NCBI GenBank assembly: GCA_948567375.1
Contig: OX419757.1
Span: forward strand, 33,232,001 to 33,296,000
Length of the DNA: 64,000 nucleotides
Source: Lunularia cruciata
Lineage: Eukaryota > Streptophyta > Marchantiopsida > Lunulariales > Lunulariaceae
Direction of reading: 5' to 3'
Shown here: positions 1 to 11,900 of the stretch, in pieces
Layout: the number at the start of each line of letters is the position of its first letter
How positions within the stretch are numbered: the first letter of the stretch is position 1
Translations under genes and position numbers: made by a program
The notes under the pieces: model-generated
What the model was told of the DNA's origin: nothing
The model's input: the letters and a program-made list of their open reading frames with translations, nothing else
The model's database searches: none

Positions 1-707
1 GTAGGTTCTTCCATGAGCAGCCTAGAGGACTTAGTGTTCAACAGACCAAGGTGGAGGCTATTGCATGTATTCTTTGGCCTATGGATATGAGCAGAGTGTG
101 AGCATTCCTTGGGTTGGTGAACTTCTATTGCTGCTATGTTAAAGGTTTTAGTGTCATTACCAAGGCCCTAACAAAGCTGACCAAGCTTACACAAGAGTGG
201 TGTTGGGGAGATAGGCAAGAGAGAGCTTTTATAGAGCTCAAGGAGAGGTTGATATTTACTCATATTTTGGAGAGACTGATCAAAGGACAACCATTTCAGG
301 TTCATACTGATTGGAGTATGTTGAGGCTTGGAGCAGTGCTCACTCAACATGATGATGACAAGAAAGAGTTTGTGGTGTGCCTATGCTAATTGCTCCAACA
401 ATCTAGTGGAGGCAAAGTATAATTCTATGAGGGAGAGTGTTTGGTAGCAGTATGGGCAATAGCACATTTTTTATGTTATCTATTTTGTAACCCTTTTATT
501 CTCATCATTGATCATCAACCTTTGAAAGTGTTGATAGAGTCTGACAAGCTTTTAGGGAAGCTTGCACAATGGGCTCTAGTTTTACAAGAATATGATTTCA
601 CAATTATTCATAGACCAAGAGTGGTGAACCATGATATAGATTGGTTAAGTAGAAACCCATGTCCCAACCAGAAGGATCAAAAGCACATTGGCATGGTGAG
701 CACATGA
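1..707 (+). pseudogene. A1 RT C-terminus and RNase H (decayed)
   Basis: Ty3/gypsy RT thumb and RNase H, which copy element RNA into DNA. Visible are the RT-RNase H linker (LGLVNFYCCYVKGFS), the first RNase H acidic segment VHTDWS near 300-315, and the late segment LIIDHQPLKVLIES near 500-545 ending at the usual EYDFTIIHRP block. A stop near 387, a frame change and an in-frame stop at 705 (TGA) break it. The same region in A2 is nearly collinear, so the assignment is firm even though the gene is dead. Confidence 0.85.
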
Positions 708-789
708 GGAGATGATGCCAATTGGCATGCATCTACCTTTCTTTGTATATTTTTTGAGGCTTTGGTGGTATCTCTCTACGCATACAATA

Positions 790-1900
790 GGAGTTATTGA
801 GGTCACAGATCTAAAGAGTGGAGATAGTGGTATAGTTTAGCAAGACATTCATGATGATGTCTTAGTGATGGACTATCTTTGCACTAGTGTTGGGGGTGGC
901 ACAATTGGAGCCAAGGAGAGAGACAATGTTCTTCAGCAAGCCAAATGGTTTAGATTGGAGGGCAAATACTTCTTTGCGTATGGGAGGATGGTAGAATGAG
1001 AGAAATACCACTTCCATCTCATAGACCACAATTGGTCCATCATGCTCATGAGGAGCTGGGACATTTTGGAGTAAAGCGTACATATAGCTTACTCTAGAGT
1101 CATAATTGGTGGCATGGTATGCAAATCAATGCACAATAGTTTTTTGTGAGATGTGTGGTTTGAGGACCAAGTTAGAGCATCATTTAATGCTCTTATGCCA
1201 TAGTTACACCCATTACCTATCATGGGATTGGATTATCATTGGAGTTTGGAGTTTGGACTTTGTTGGATATTTACCATTGATTTTGAGACACAATCAATAT
1301 GGTTTGGTGATGGTGGAGTACTTCTCCAAGTGGATTGAGTTGGTGGCACTTCTTGAAAAGTCTAGTGAAGGGATGGCTTACTTGTTCTTGGATTGGGTTC
1401 TTAGTCATTTTGGTGCACTAGTTGAGGATTTGATTGATCAAGGTTTAGAGTTCTTGGGGGAGTTTTGGGTCTTGTGTGACAAGGCTTTGATTGACATCAT
1501 ATTACCTCTCGAGATCACCTAGAGGCAAATGGCTTAGTAGAGAGAGTGGTTCACACAATGAAGAGAAGATTGCAAAAGTATGGTTTGCAAAGAGTGCACT
1601 TGGGAGATTAGGATCTCCTATTACCTTGGTTGGCCATGGGCTATTAGTTCAGCAGGCAAGTCTCCTTAGCATCCTTCTCTCCTTACTTTCTACACTATGG
1701 ACAAGATTCAAATTTACCTATAGTCATTCATCAAGATGCTACTATAGTGTTGGACTTGGATGATCCAGATGTATGGATGAGCGTAGAGATCTTTTGGAGA
1801 GTGATGCCAATGGCCTTTGAGAACTTGGCAATTGCTCAGCATAGGAATACCCTACATTATGCTACCATTTGAGGAGGAGGTTATAGACCTTTCATCTATC
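790..1900 (+). pseudogene. A1 integrase (decayed)
   Basis: The N-terminal zinc-binding part is seen as HAHEELGHFGVKR near 1040-1080, followed by a decayed CxxC. The catalytic core follows: WSLDFVGYLP near 1247-1275 carries the first Asp, and LIDQGLEFLGE near 1432-1462 carries the second Asp position. The glutamate region near 1525-1560 is broken by stops. Frame changes and several stops make it non-functional. The homologous block is deleted from A2 and is present in A3 at 52200-53200. Confidence 0.75.
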
Positions 1901-1963
1901 AATTTCATTTAGTTGACTATGTATATCTATAGCAGACAGCACCAACAACATTTGATGTTTCTC

Positions 1964-2124
1964 TTAGCTAGAGTCATTGTGGCTTGACTGTAATCAGTAT
2001 CTAGTTTTGGCAAATTGCTGAATGATGAATCAAGTTTTGATCTAATTGAGTGTGATTTGAGTTGTGTGAACAAACTGGTTATTATGGCACTTTAGAGTTC
2101 ATGTATGACTTATGTGTGAGATCA
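1964..2124 (+). repeat. Family A LTR remnant
   Basis: Sequence from the TGTGGCTTGACTGTAATC stretch to the GACTTATGTGTGAG stretch matches the second half of the A2 LTRs (24656-24780 and 32945-33090). Both ends are missing, so it is an internal LTR fragment. Confidence 0.75.
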
Positions 2125-2328
2125 TTGGAGATAGAGAAAGATTGCAAAGGCAAGAATTGTCTCTCTATGTCATATGGACAACAACTATTAGTAAGACAGA
2201 TAGATGGTCCATGGGTCTATTAAGAAAAGTCCAAAGTCAACAACTTAATGGATAAATTCCTAAGAATTTGGAAGATGTAATCAATGAGTTTCAATATGTC
2301 TTTCTTGATGATTTACTATCAAGATTAT
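2125..2328 (+). mobile_element. B-outer, segment 1 (protease-RT linker)
   Basis: Matches B-inner around 5040-5250, the stretch just before RT. B-outer is an older chromovirus copy whose parts are 2125-2328, 8642-8973, 12761-13151 and 21084-22471, separated by later insertions. Its 5' half is lost at the junction with A1. The last five bases, ATTAT at 2324-2328, pair with ATTAC at 8642-8646 as the target duplication of B-inner. Confidence 0.75.
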
Positions 2329-2913
2329 TGCAATACCAATAGCTAGACATATTATCTAGAGGTGAAATTTGGCTTGCTAATATCTAGAAAGATGCTATAT
2401 ATGATGGGCTAGGTAGTTCATATAGAGGTGTCACCAAAATAATACTTCTATTAATAGGGTAGGAGCCAAAAATAGCCTGAAAAGTTTAGAGTCAATGTTG
2501 GAAGCTTAAATGGATGAATTAGACCTTGAAAATGGAAAGATTCATTCCATTAGGGAGAGAAAAAATTGTCTTCTCCCCCCTTTTTGCCTCATTGAGAGCT
2601 TTCCAATGGTACCTCATCCATGTAATTTTGAGCTTCCTACAAGAAGATTCTCTCTGGTCAAACTTATTTGACCAACTAGATAGGACAAGGATTGACATGT
2701 GACCCATCTAGGAAACTAATCTAAGGGTGGAGCTTGCTGACATATCACCAATCTATGTATCTGATCCAAGGGTAGAGCTTCCTTTGAGGAGATCTTCTTT
2801 GCTATATGATAAAGAGAAGGTGTTCCTTTGGAGCATTAAAGTATTGAGTGTGAAGCTTGTATTTTCTCTTTTTTATCTCTCTTGGAGAGATCTCCTATCC
2901 TTGGAGTATTACA
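2329..2913 (+). repeat. B-inner 5' LTR
   Basis: Starts TGCAATACC and ends GGAGTATTACA; pairs with 8053-8641. The start and end form the short inverted repeat TGTAAT/ATTACA expected of this family. Confidence 0.9.
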
Positions 2914-2914
2914 A

Positions 2915-2929
2915 TGGTATCAAAGCAAG
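2915..2929 (+). other. B-inner primer binding site (tRNA-iMet type)
   Basis: TGGTATCAAAGCAAG starts one base after the 5' LTR. It resembles the common plant site TGGTATCAGAGC, complementary to the 3' end of initiator tRNA-Met, which would prime minus-strand synthesis. Confidence 0.85.
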
Positions 2930-3479
2930 TGTTTTAATCCAAGAGAGTGGATCATCCCTCTTGGAAGAAAATGGCTATTGAAATTAAGTAATGTTGAGAG
3001 GAGGAAAACATAGTGCAATTGTTAGACTTTGGAGGTGTTTAAGAGAGGATGGGATAGAGACACCTACAGAACAATTTCTTCCATATAGATTTTCATTTTT
3101 TGAATCCATTCCACATCAAGATTACATACATCTAGCATGAGTACATGAAAGTATCTCTTCTTTATCATTTTGGAGTAGAATTCATGGACAGAGTGACAAA
3201 TTCACCAAACTCAATAATTCTACCTATGGTGGTATACAATAAAGAGTAGATCTAACAATCTACATTTTGTTATAATGTTATGGATCTGAATGTACCAAAT
3301 CCTCTCTCTTCAACATGCAAGTTGGAATCTATTATATGGTTAGACAAAAGTGATGTTTAGGGATCTTGTAGTCCGTAATTTTGGTGAGGAATATTATCAA
3401 CAAGTGATAGCCTCATAGGTCCCAATGGTAGCTCCAATAGTTTGTGCTCCCTCTCAAGTGATTGTATTAAATCTCTATT

Positions 3480-4620
3480 GAAGTAGGAAGTAGCAATGGA
3501 ATATTGGTCGTGGGTGAGAATCATTAGATCCGTAGTTGCAAGAGGTGATGCAAGGAATGCATGGGATATTGAATGAGTTTTGGGAGATCAAGATGACTAT
3601 GGAGGAATTGAAAAATCAAGTATGTACCTTTAGGAACAATCAAGTAATGCAAGAAGGGGAACCGTCTCAAAAACCAACACTAGCAATCAAAGTACCTAAA
3701 GAGCCACTCATGCTAATGACACCAATCCTAATCAATAACCAAGCCACATTGTTACTACAAATGAAAAAGATGTGCAACATTGAGCCTTACAAGGCATAGC
3801 ACTCCATGGGAGAAGTGAAAAAATGTATTTCAAGAATGAATAGACACCTTTGATTGTTCACAATTCAGATCATTGATCATTCTACATGTAGGTTTGCATG
3901 TGGGTACTTGATTGATAAAGCTCTCACATGGTATGATGCTTGGGAATGATCATTGTTGTAGAAGGAAGAGAAGTCACTTGGACAGCCATGCAAGAAGGGT
4001 ATGCTCAAGAATTTCCAATCTATGGATTCCATATAGATGGCCCAAACCAAACTTTGGGGGTTGAAGTAGAACAATAGCCTACAAGAGTATGTGGAGGTAT
4101 TTCTTGATCTACAAGCTGCAATAATTGATATGAGTCTAGCCAAGGTTCTTGATAGTTTTAAAATGGGATTAAAATAGCAGATTCACCAAAGAAATAATGG
4201 TATAAAATCCGTGCACTATCTTTGAAGCCATTGCCCATGATCAAAGAATAGTAGGAGCACTTGGAGGAGGTGAAGGAGTAACCTTGATGCAAAACTATCA
4301 GGTTGAGACACATAATTTTGATGGACCAATTCCTATAGAATTGGGCAACATTTGGTTCCAAGATTGAGGAGCAAGATGCCTCCAAGGCAAATGAGGATGG
4401 ATCAAAGAAAAGAAAGAAGGAGTCCTATGAGGAGAAGGAGTTCAAGCAAAACAATGACATTGTTACAATTGTGGCCGAGTTTGGCACATAATTATCAATT
4501 GTTGCACTCATCATCCTATAGGCACTTGGCCTCCATTCATGTGGCCTTCAAACCACATGGAGAGATGAATCAAAGAGGAGGATATTGAAATCACATCAAA
4601 AAACAAAGATCACCAATAAA
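3480..4620 (+). pseudogene. B-inner gag (decayed)
   Basis: Capsid-like gag of a chromovirus in pieces. An 87-codon piece starts at 3536. The CCHC nucleic-acid-binding knuckle CYNCGRVWHIIINC is encoded from 4461 with the correct C-x2-C-x4-H-x4-C spacing. Many stops and frame changes lie between. The stretch 2930-3480 before it is leader and decayed gag with nothing else recognisable. Confidence 0.65.
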
Positions 4621-4683
4621 TGTACCTCACGGCCTTATTGGCTTAATGAAGAAGAGTAAAAGCAAGAGAGGAAGAAGACAAGT

Positions 4684-4875
4684 GTGCAAAGATGGATGAA
4701 GACAAATGCACAATTGATTCTTGTAAATGGAGTCCTAAAAGCCAATCTAGTGAGAGTATTGACAGACCCTAGAGCAACAAAGAATTTCTTGTCTTGCTCT
4801 GTTGCAATAAAGTTGGAGATGGAACTAAAGAAAGATGAGAATGACATAGTAGAGTTACATAATGGTCAGACATAA
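4684..4875 (+). pseudogene. B-inner protease fragment
   Basis: An open stretch of 63 codons contains LVRVLTDPRATKNFLS. It aligns with the family C protease [14 protein letters not shown] (50250-50290, - strand), so the catalytic D-S-G is changed to D-P-R. Retropepsin normally cleaves the polyprotein; this copy cannot. Confidence 0.7.
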
Positions 4876-5249
4876 AGGATTGAGTCATCACCTAGAAAGG
4901 TAGCATACTCTATAAGAGATTATCAAGAAGCAATAGAGTAGCAAGTGATACAATTAGCTCATTATGATGCAATCTGAGGCATATCATGGATAGAACACTA
5001 TAATTCCATGATAAATTGGAGAAAGAAAGTAGTGAGAACTAGTCAATGGAAGATCTTCAAGGTTAAAGAAAGATCACAAAGGCAAGAGTTTCCTCTTTAT
5101 ATCATAAGGACTACATTTATTGGTAAGATAGATAGATAGATGTTTCATGGGTTTAATAAGAGAAGTCCAGAATACACAACACAATAGATAAATTCTTAAG
5201 AAAATGAAAGATGTGGTCAATGAGTTTCAAGATGTCTTTCCAAATGCAT

Positions 5250-6110
5250 TACCTTAGGTTTACCACCAAAAAGGAAAGAAAATCATAAAATTGAGATACT
5301 TCTTGAGAAGATAACTGCTTGTAAGGCCCATATTGACTATCACTTCATGAGTTGGAGGAGTGTAAGGCTCAAATCAAGGATATGTTGCAAAGGGGTTTAT
5401 CCAACCTAGCATATCACCACATGGGTTCTTGTATTGTTTGTGAAGAAAAAGGATGGAATTATGTGCATGTGCATTGACTACCGGGGACTAAATCAAAAAA
5501 TAGTGAAGAAGAAATACCCATTACCTTGCATGGATGACCTGTTTGATCAACTCAATAGGGCAAAGCACTTCACTAAACTTGATGTGCAGAGTGGTAACAA
5601 CTAAATCAAGATTGCAAACGAAGACATACACAAAATGACCTTTCAAACAAGGTATGATCACTTTGGGTACTTGGTAATGCCGTTTGGCCTCAGCCATTTG
5701 TCGCTCTAGCTACTTTCATGAGTTTGATGAATGATATATCTTTTCCATACTTGGATAAATTTTTTATCATTTTCCTTGATGACATCTTAATCTACAACAA
5801 GATGATGACATAGCACAAGCAACCTCTACAAGAAGTCCTCCAAATTCTATGATAGAATCAATTGTATGCCAAAATCTCAAAGTGTGAGTTTGGAAAATCT
5901 AAAGTAGACTACTTAGAGCATAGAGTAAGTGTAGAAGGTATCCAAGTGCTAATAGATAAAATATAGACCATCTAGAAATGGGGTGCTCTAGAAGATCAAA
6001 CTCGATTCAAGAGTTTCTTGGGATTGATGAGGTTTTATCATCAATTTGTTAAGGATATCTCTATAAGATTGCACAACCTCTAACAACAGTATTGGGCAAG
6101 TAGAAGAAGT
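5250..6110 (+). pseudogene. B-inner reverse transcriptase (decayed)
   Basis: Recognisable RT blocks: [19 protein letters not shown] near 5430-5490, [13 protein letters not shown] near 5515-5555, FTKLDVQSG near 5570-5595, and the catalytic FLDDILIY box near 5775-5800. The thumb segment FLGLMRFYHQFVKD follows near 6015-6060. At least two frame changes and several stops break it. Confidence 0.85.
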
Positions 6111-6112
6111 GG

Positions 6113-6670
6113 ATGTGGAGAACCATACAAGAATTGGCCTTTCAAGAATTGAAAAATGCATTACTACTTGCAACAATCTTAAAATGGTATGAACCAAAAT
6201 ATCCAATCAAGTTAGCTACATATGCATTGGGCGTAGCAATAGGAGCAGTCCTACAACAAGAGTGGCATGACGGATGGCACCCAATTGCATATCTCTCTCA
6301 TAAGCTATTATTGGCAGAATGCAATAATCATGCCACCAAACAAAAAGAGTTAGCCATTGTCCTTGCAACCAAGCATTGGAAGCAGTATCTTGGTGAGAAG
6401 GCATTTGTAGTGGAGAAAGACCATAAACCTCTAGTCTACCTTGAGACACAAAAATATTTTTCTCATTGATAGACTTGATGGATAGAGTAGAGACAATGGT
6501 TCAACATGACAATCATATATGTGGAAGGTAAGAAGCAACTTGTAGATGCATTCACCCAAATGCTGATGGCAAACAATATGGTGGTGGAAGTCAAAATGAA
6601 CCTTGAATTTTGGCCAATGATTCTTGTTGCTACAAAAATTGATCCATAGATTATGGATACTCAATCATCC
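6113..6670 (+). pseudogene. B-inner RNase H (decayed)
   Basis: An open stretch of 118 codons from 6113 holds the RNase H core. LATYALGVAIGAVLQQE stands where TDAS-GAVL is expected, so the first Asp is lost. WHPIAYLSHKL and VEKDHKPLVYLE follow. The remainder to 6670 is out of frame. Confidence 0.8.
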
Positions 6671-6719
6671 AAAGGCATCATTAGCATCTAAGGACTCACT
6701 TTTTGTAATGGCAGGATAT

Positions 6720-7560
6720 GGATCCTAGATGGTACGGATATAAGAACCACCATCCTAGTAGAATGTCATGATTTTGCCATTGCATGTCTCATTGGAGTGG
6801 GCAAGACCTTGGATGCAATCAAATGCAATTACTATTGGCCCAAGATGAGCAATGATATGATGGAATATGTTTGGAGCTACCAACTATATCAAAAAAATCA
6901 AGCTTCTAGTCAAGCTCCCACATGACTCCTTCAACCCCTCCCCACTCCTAGACAATGTTGGGAATAGTTAAGCATGGATCTGGTTTGTGAATTGCCCAAG
7001 ACAACCTCATGGTTTGATTCCATTGTAGTCTTTGTCAACCAACTCAACAAAATGATTCATGCATCCTACCACCAAGGATTTGACTACCCAAAAACTAGCT
7101 CAATTGTACTTAAATGTAAATTTCTCTCACCATCACATGTCGAGTGCTCATCATAGATAGAGGTACTCAATTGACTAGTTTTTTGGAGAACACTCTTTTG
7201 TTTCTTCAAAACCAAATTGGCTATGTCCATAGCTTACCATCTACAAACCAATGGACAAATAGAGCATGAAAATCACACTATTGATGATATGCTCCAGAGC
7301 TTCACCTTAGATGAGTAAGAGAGGTGAGGCATGTTACTCCCATTGGTAGAATTTTCTTACAACAATTCAATGAATGCCTCCACACAAGTCACACCATTCT
7401 TCTTCATATATAGAGATCATCTTTTCACACCTTCAAGCTTGATGAAGGTCCGTCCGATGGTCACCAACTTGGACTCTATCAACACTTTTATTTCTAAAAT
7501 CCAACAACATGTGGAGAATGCCAAGCATAGATTGCAGATTGTCCAAAAATTGATAAGAGC
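6720..7560 (+). pseudogene. B-inner integrase (decayed)
   Basis: The integrase core can be followed: the Asp block MDLVCELPKTTS at 6974, the second Asp block LIIDRGTQL near 7150, and the Glu block TNGQIEHEN near 7240-7270. PLVEFSYNNSMNASTQVTPF follows at 7336-7395. The three acidic positions are still readable, but frames change at least twice. Confidence 0.8.
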
Positions 7561-7586
7561 AACGTGCAGATGCACACCACCAACAC

Positions 7587-7990
7587 ATGGAGTTCAATGT
7601 TGGAGATCAAGTCTGGTTGTCAACCACCAACCTCATGTTAGTTGGCCCTTGTAAGCTCAGACCTTGTTTGATTGGACCTTTCTCCATTCTTCATCAAATC
7701 AGCACAATGGCCTACCACCTTGAGCTACCACCACGCATGAAGATCCATCCAATATTCCATGTTTCCTTACAACACAAATATTCACCTCAATTGCTCCAAT
7801 TCTCTTCCAGAAATTTGACCTTGTCCAACCCTCATCGATGACATAAAGAAATATGAAGTTGAATATGTTCTCCAGAAATACATCCATGTTACTTGCCATC
7901 CAAGTGTGGAATGTCTTGTACATTGGAAAGAGTACCCACTATATGAGGGAACATGGGAGCCAGTAGCTAACTTGACTAACACACCAAGTT
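7587..7990 (+). pseudogene. B-inner integrase C-terminus with chromodomain
   Basis: The GPY/F-like part is encoded at 7587-7750 (FNVGDQVWLST, then RPCLIGPFSILHQI and IHPIFHVSLQHK). A chromodomain follows in another frame at about 7845-7985: YEVEYVLQKY, then ECLVHWKEYPLYEGTWEPVA. Chromodomains of chromoviruses bind modified histones and steer integration to heterochromatin. The aromatic/tryptophan pattern W-K-x-Y...T-W-E-P is intact. Confidence 0.8.
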
Positions 7991-8033
7991 AGTTAAATCT
8001 TTTGAGCAATAGCTTTGCAATGAGGATGTTGTG

Positions 8034-8050
8034 TCTTAAAAGGAGGGAGA
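8034..8050 (+). other. B-inner polypurine tract
   Basis: A purine-rich stretch (AAAAGGAGGGAGA) lies directly before the 3' LTR, where plus-strand synthesis is primed. Confidence 0.75.
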
Positions 8051-8052
8051 TC

Positions 8053-8641
8053 TATAATACCAATAGCTAGACATATTATGTAGAGGTGAAAAATTGGCTT
8101 TGTAATATTTAAAAGGATGTTATATATAATGGGCTAGATAGATCAGATAGATATGTCACCAAAATAGTACTTCTATTAATATAGCAAAAGCCAAAAATAG
8201 ATTGAAAACTTTAGAACCAATTTTGGAGGCCTAAACAGATGAATAAGGCCTCAAAAGAGAAACATTTGCTTCCATATAAGGGGAAAAGGCATGCTTTCTC
8301 CCCCCTCCTCTTTGTTTGTCTAATTGAGAGCTTTCCAATGGCACCTCATTCATGCGATTGTGAGCTTCCTATAGGAAGAATCCCTTTGGTTAGACCTATT
8401 TGACCAACTAGATAGGACAAGGACCAAATATCACCCATCCAGGCAACTGATCTAAGGGTGAAGCTTGCTGATATGTCACAAATCCATGTATTTGATCCAA
8501 GGAGCTTCCTTTGAGGAGATCTTTTTTGCTATATGATAAAGAGAAAGGTGTTCCTTTGGGGCATTGGAGTATTGAGTGTGAAGCTTGTAGTTTCTCTCTT
8601 GTATCTCTCTTGGAGAGTTCTCCTATCCTTGGAGTATTACA
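8053..8641 (+). repeat. B-inner 3' LTR
   Basis: Starts TATAATACC (G-to-A in the TG) and ends GGAGTATTACA. It is collinear with 2329-2913 with scattered differences and small indels. Confidence 0.9.
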
Positions 8642-8973
8642 ATTACCACCAAAAAGGAGAGTATACCATAAAATCAAGCTACTTCCTAGGAAGACATCTC
8701 TTTGTAAGGCCTCATATCAACTATCATCTCATGAGTTGGAGGAGTGCAAGGCTCAAATTGAGGGTATGTTGTAGAAAGGGTTTATCCAACCCAATATATC
8801 ACCATATGGTGCTCTTGTCTTGTTTTTGAAGAAAAAAGATGGTAAAATGCACATGTACATTGTGTATTAAGGCCTAAATCAACAAATGATGAAGAAAAAA
8901 TACTCATTACCTTGCATGGATGACTTATTCAATCAACTCAATTGGGCAAAACATTTCACTAAACTTGATCTAC
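8642..8973 (+). mobile_element. B-outer, segment 2 (RT start)
   Basis: Continues the RT coding region of B-outer after B-inner: the ACCACCAAAAAGGAGAG stretch matches 5263 onward. It runs to FTKLDL, where E1 interrupts it at 8973. It is broken by stops. Confidence 0.8.
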
Positions 8974-11900
8974 TGTGGTACCCACATTTTTTGTTTTGTT
9001 TTGTTTTGTTAAATTTTTGAAAAAGAAGTGTATTGAGGAAGCCAAATTACAAAGGAAAGAAAAGACTTATGTGTTTTTGGAGTAAACTTGAAGAAGTTGA
9101 TCTTGGGTTGGGAACCGGAAGTACTAGGATGGGATTACAAAGAGACAAATCCAAAGAAGAGCATCTTTGGACCAAGAAGCAAAGGCCAATACAAAGACGG
9201 TGTAACAACCTCTCTATGTGTCAGGCCAGGCAAGAAAGTACACTTCAAGAAATGGTAGAGGTAAGAGACAAATGCCTTGATAGTGATAGGAAACCAACAC
9301 GCACAAGAAGTGGGAGTCAATTTTGAAATTGACTAAAGAATGATTCCACTTTGAGGTACTATAAAATTGCAATTGTGCAAGAAAAAATCAAATATGTCAA
9401 GTAGATATCCTGTTCCTTTGAGTAGTCATCTTGTAGTAATGAGTGTCAAGAAGCCAATTGAGAGTAAAACTTTCCAAAGTCCAGAAGGGGTTAGAGTGTC
9501 ACATCCAGGAGAGGACGTGACAAAGAAGAAGACTAAGAACTAAGAACACCTTCAAGGAAAAGGAAGAAGATTAAGAATGCACTCATGATGAGGAGTTTTG
9601 CAATTTGGCAATTAGATGTCATTGTAAGGATTGAAGTTGAATAGACTTTGGATTACATTTTGGGAGTGGAACTAGAATTTCAGTTTTCCAAGCGTCATGG
9701 TAGAGATAGCTGCCAGTCTTTGTGAGGAGGGTCTCGAAGTCATGGGGAAGAGAGGAAATCTGGCTCGATGGACTGAGTCGGATTGGAGGTTAGTATTGAC
9801 AAAGGAAGCAAGAAAGGCAATTGGGGTCAAAAGTGTGATGCTGCAAAGGAGACCACAGAAATCAGAAACTTGTTCTTTGCTCCGTGGACCAACAATATCT
9901 ACACAGTGGAGTCCTATTGGGACCTGATCAAGCACAACATTATGGGAGCAATCATGGCCATGTTCAAGCCCAAAAGAACAACATATGTGAACATGCACTA
10001 GGCAATCTTTGTCCACCAAATGTTTGCAAGAGTGAAGGTGAACTGTGCGAAGTGCTTCCACTAACAAATGAGGCAAAAAAATTGTCAATTGGAGAACCAA
10101 TTTGCCTCCACATTATTTTGCACCATTTGCAGCACACTTTTCCTTTATATTAAATTTTTTGACAAAGGAGGAGAGGCAACACATGGTGTCACTTTTCCAT
10201 CCTGATCTTTGACAAGAAGCAGATGAAGTGGAGCAGCAATACAAGTTACAATTTTGAGCCAACATTGACCACTTCATCAAACAAGACAAAGGGAGATGGT
10301 GGAAGGAAGAAGTCTGAAGACAAAGAAGCGGACTAAACTCAAAGAAGTATCATTACCCCAGCCACAATGCAAGACCCAAAGACTCAATCTGCAAGGTAAG
10401 AAGGCGGTGAAGGAGGAGACTTTGGAGATAGAATCTGAAGGGGAGATAGAGTCCAAAGAAGGGGATTTCAAAGAAGCTAACCTCACGTTACAGAGTGAGG
10501 AATCTGGAAGTGAGAGTGAAGGTGAAGAGGAGGTGCAGCAAGCAATTGAGGAGGAAGAAGATGAGGCATTCCATACTGCAATTGATCATATAGAAGAAGG
10601 AGATAGCCCTTGCTTGGAGTTGCCCATGGAGGAGATGGATGAAGTGCCAAAGAAGGAAGACTAGAAGGGAGGAAGAACCAAGAGGTTGGTGACAGCTGAA
10701 CTTGTAGGTCCAAGCTCAATTTGTAAGGAAGTAGTAAGCTAGGAGGCAATGTCACCAAAGGTACAAAGATCAAGACTTTGGGGGAAGGCTCTATTGGAAG
10801 AAGCAAAGTACAAAGACAAAGAAGGCTTTGATGGGGTAAAGTACTTAACACAAATTGTGAATCCATTGTTGGAGCTTTTGAAGATATAGAAGAAGGTGAT
10901 ACATCACAATCATAGGGAGGTGAAGAATGAGTTGTAGGTGGTGAAGTATCTATTGGATGAAGTGAAGACATTGAAGGAGAGTGGAATTCAAAGAGAAGGA
11001 GAAGTTGAGGAACTTCAAGTGGATGCAGTCTTGAAGAAGAAGATTTTTTAGAACTTGCAAGAGAGTTTTGAGAACCATGGAAGGGAAATGTACATTCAAG
11101 CCAAAGAGTTGAAAGAGCAGACGGAGTTGTTGGTGAAGATGAAAGAGGATGTCAATGAAGTTTGCATTGAAAGAATTCATGTGAAGGCAATGGCGGTTGT
11201 GATGGAGCAAGAGTTAGAGAGCCTGAAGAAGAGTGCACCAAGAAAGGATCAAGCATGGCATATGGAGTTGGTGATCCGACACCAAGAGGAGGAGAGCTTG
11301 CAAGGCTTGGTCAGAAGTGTTGAGATGCAAAGTGCTTAGTATGCAAAGGAGAAGAAGATGCTTGCTGTTGAGTATGAAGACAAGTTAAAGATGTATATAG
11401 AGGAGTTGAAGGCAGAATGATCTTGGGGGTATGCATTAAAGTCAATAGGGGAAGTTGTGGGAAGACTACATGCAATGCTAAGCACTGAGTCCAAAGGGAG
11501 ATTGGAGGAAGCAAGATTGCACGACTTGAAATTGCTTGTGCAAGAAACCCGAAAGAGAAGAGCAAAAGATGTAGATATGAATACTCTGTTGATTTGTCTA
11601 AGGGAATGAGTAGATAGGAATATAATTGAGGTAGGAGACAATGTAAGTCTCAGATTAGATTTAGTGAACTCAGAGTTAGAAAGACTTAGTAGTAGTGTGA
11701 GGGAGGAGAAGAAGTCTGAAGTTGCAAAAGTGGGAGTGCAGGTATCTTTGGATTTGACATTTGAGACATTAGACAAGAGTGGGTTGGGAGATAAAGAGTT
11801 AGATAAGTTTCCACCAATGAAATTGAAGTTTATAGTGAGGAGATCATAGAAATAGCAAAGGAATTATTAGAATTAGATAGACCTAAAGAAGGAGAAGTGA

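Larger units (their letters stand above)
1..2124 (+). mobile_element. Family A gypsy copy A1, truncated (RT end, RNase H, integrase, LTR remnant)
   Basis: The opening bases align with the end of the RT of copy A2 (31276 onward), minus about 27 nt. RNase H, a linker and integrase follow in several frames. Around 1955 the copy jumps from the text just after integrase into LTR-like sequence that continues to about 2124, so the PHD region and most of the LTR are deleted. The methyltransferase, if present, would lie upstream of the window. At 2124 it abuts decayed family B sequence with no target-site duplication, so this is a deletion junction and not an LTR end. The copy matters because it shows the integrase that A2 has lost. 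Confidence 0.85.
2329..8641 (+). mobile_element. B-inner: complete but dead chromovirus (Ty3/gypsy)
   Basis: A full-length 6.3-kb element with two LTRs of about 585-589 bp, a tRNA-iMet-type primer site, gag with a CCHC knuckle, protease, RT, RNase H, integrase and a C-terminal chromodomain, then a purine-rich tract. Flanking ATTAT/ATTAC is a 5-bp duplication with one change, and sequence on both sides joins into one B-outer RT region, so B inserted into B. Every coding domain has stops or frameshifts. The LTRs differ visibly along their length, so the insertion is old. Confidence 0.9.

Noticed and set aside
10483-10971. 162-codon minus-strand ORF rich in Ser/Pro/Leu
   Set aside because: Complement of the acidic and Lys-rich E1 protein; the composition is what antisense of GAA/AAG codons gives.
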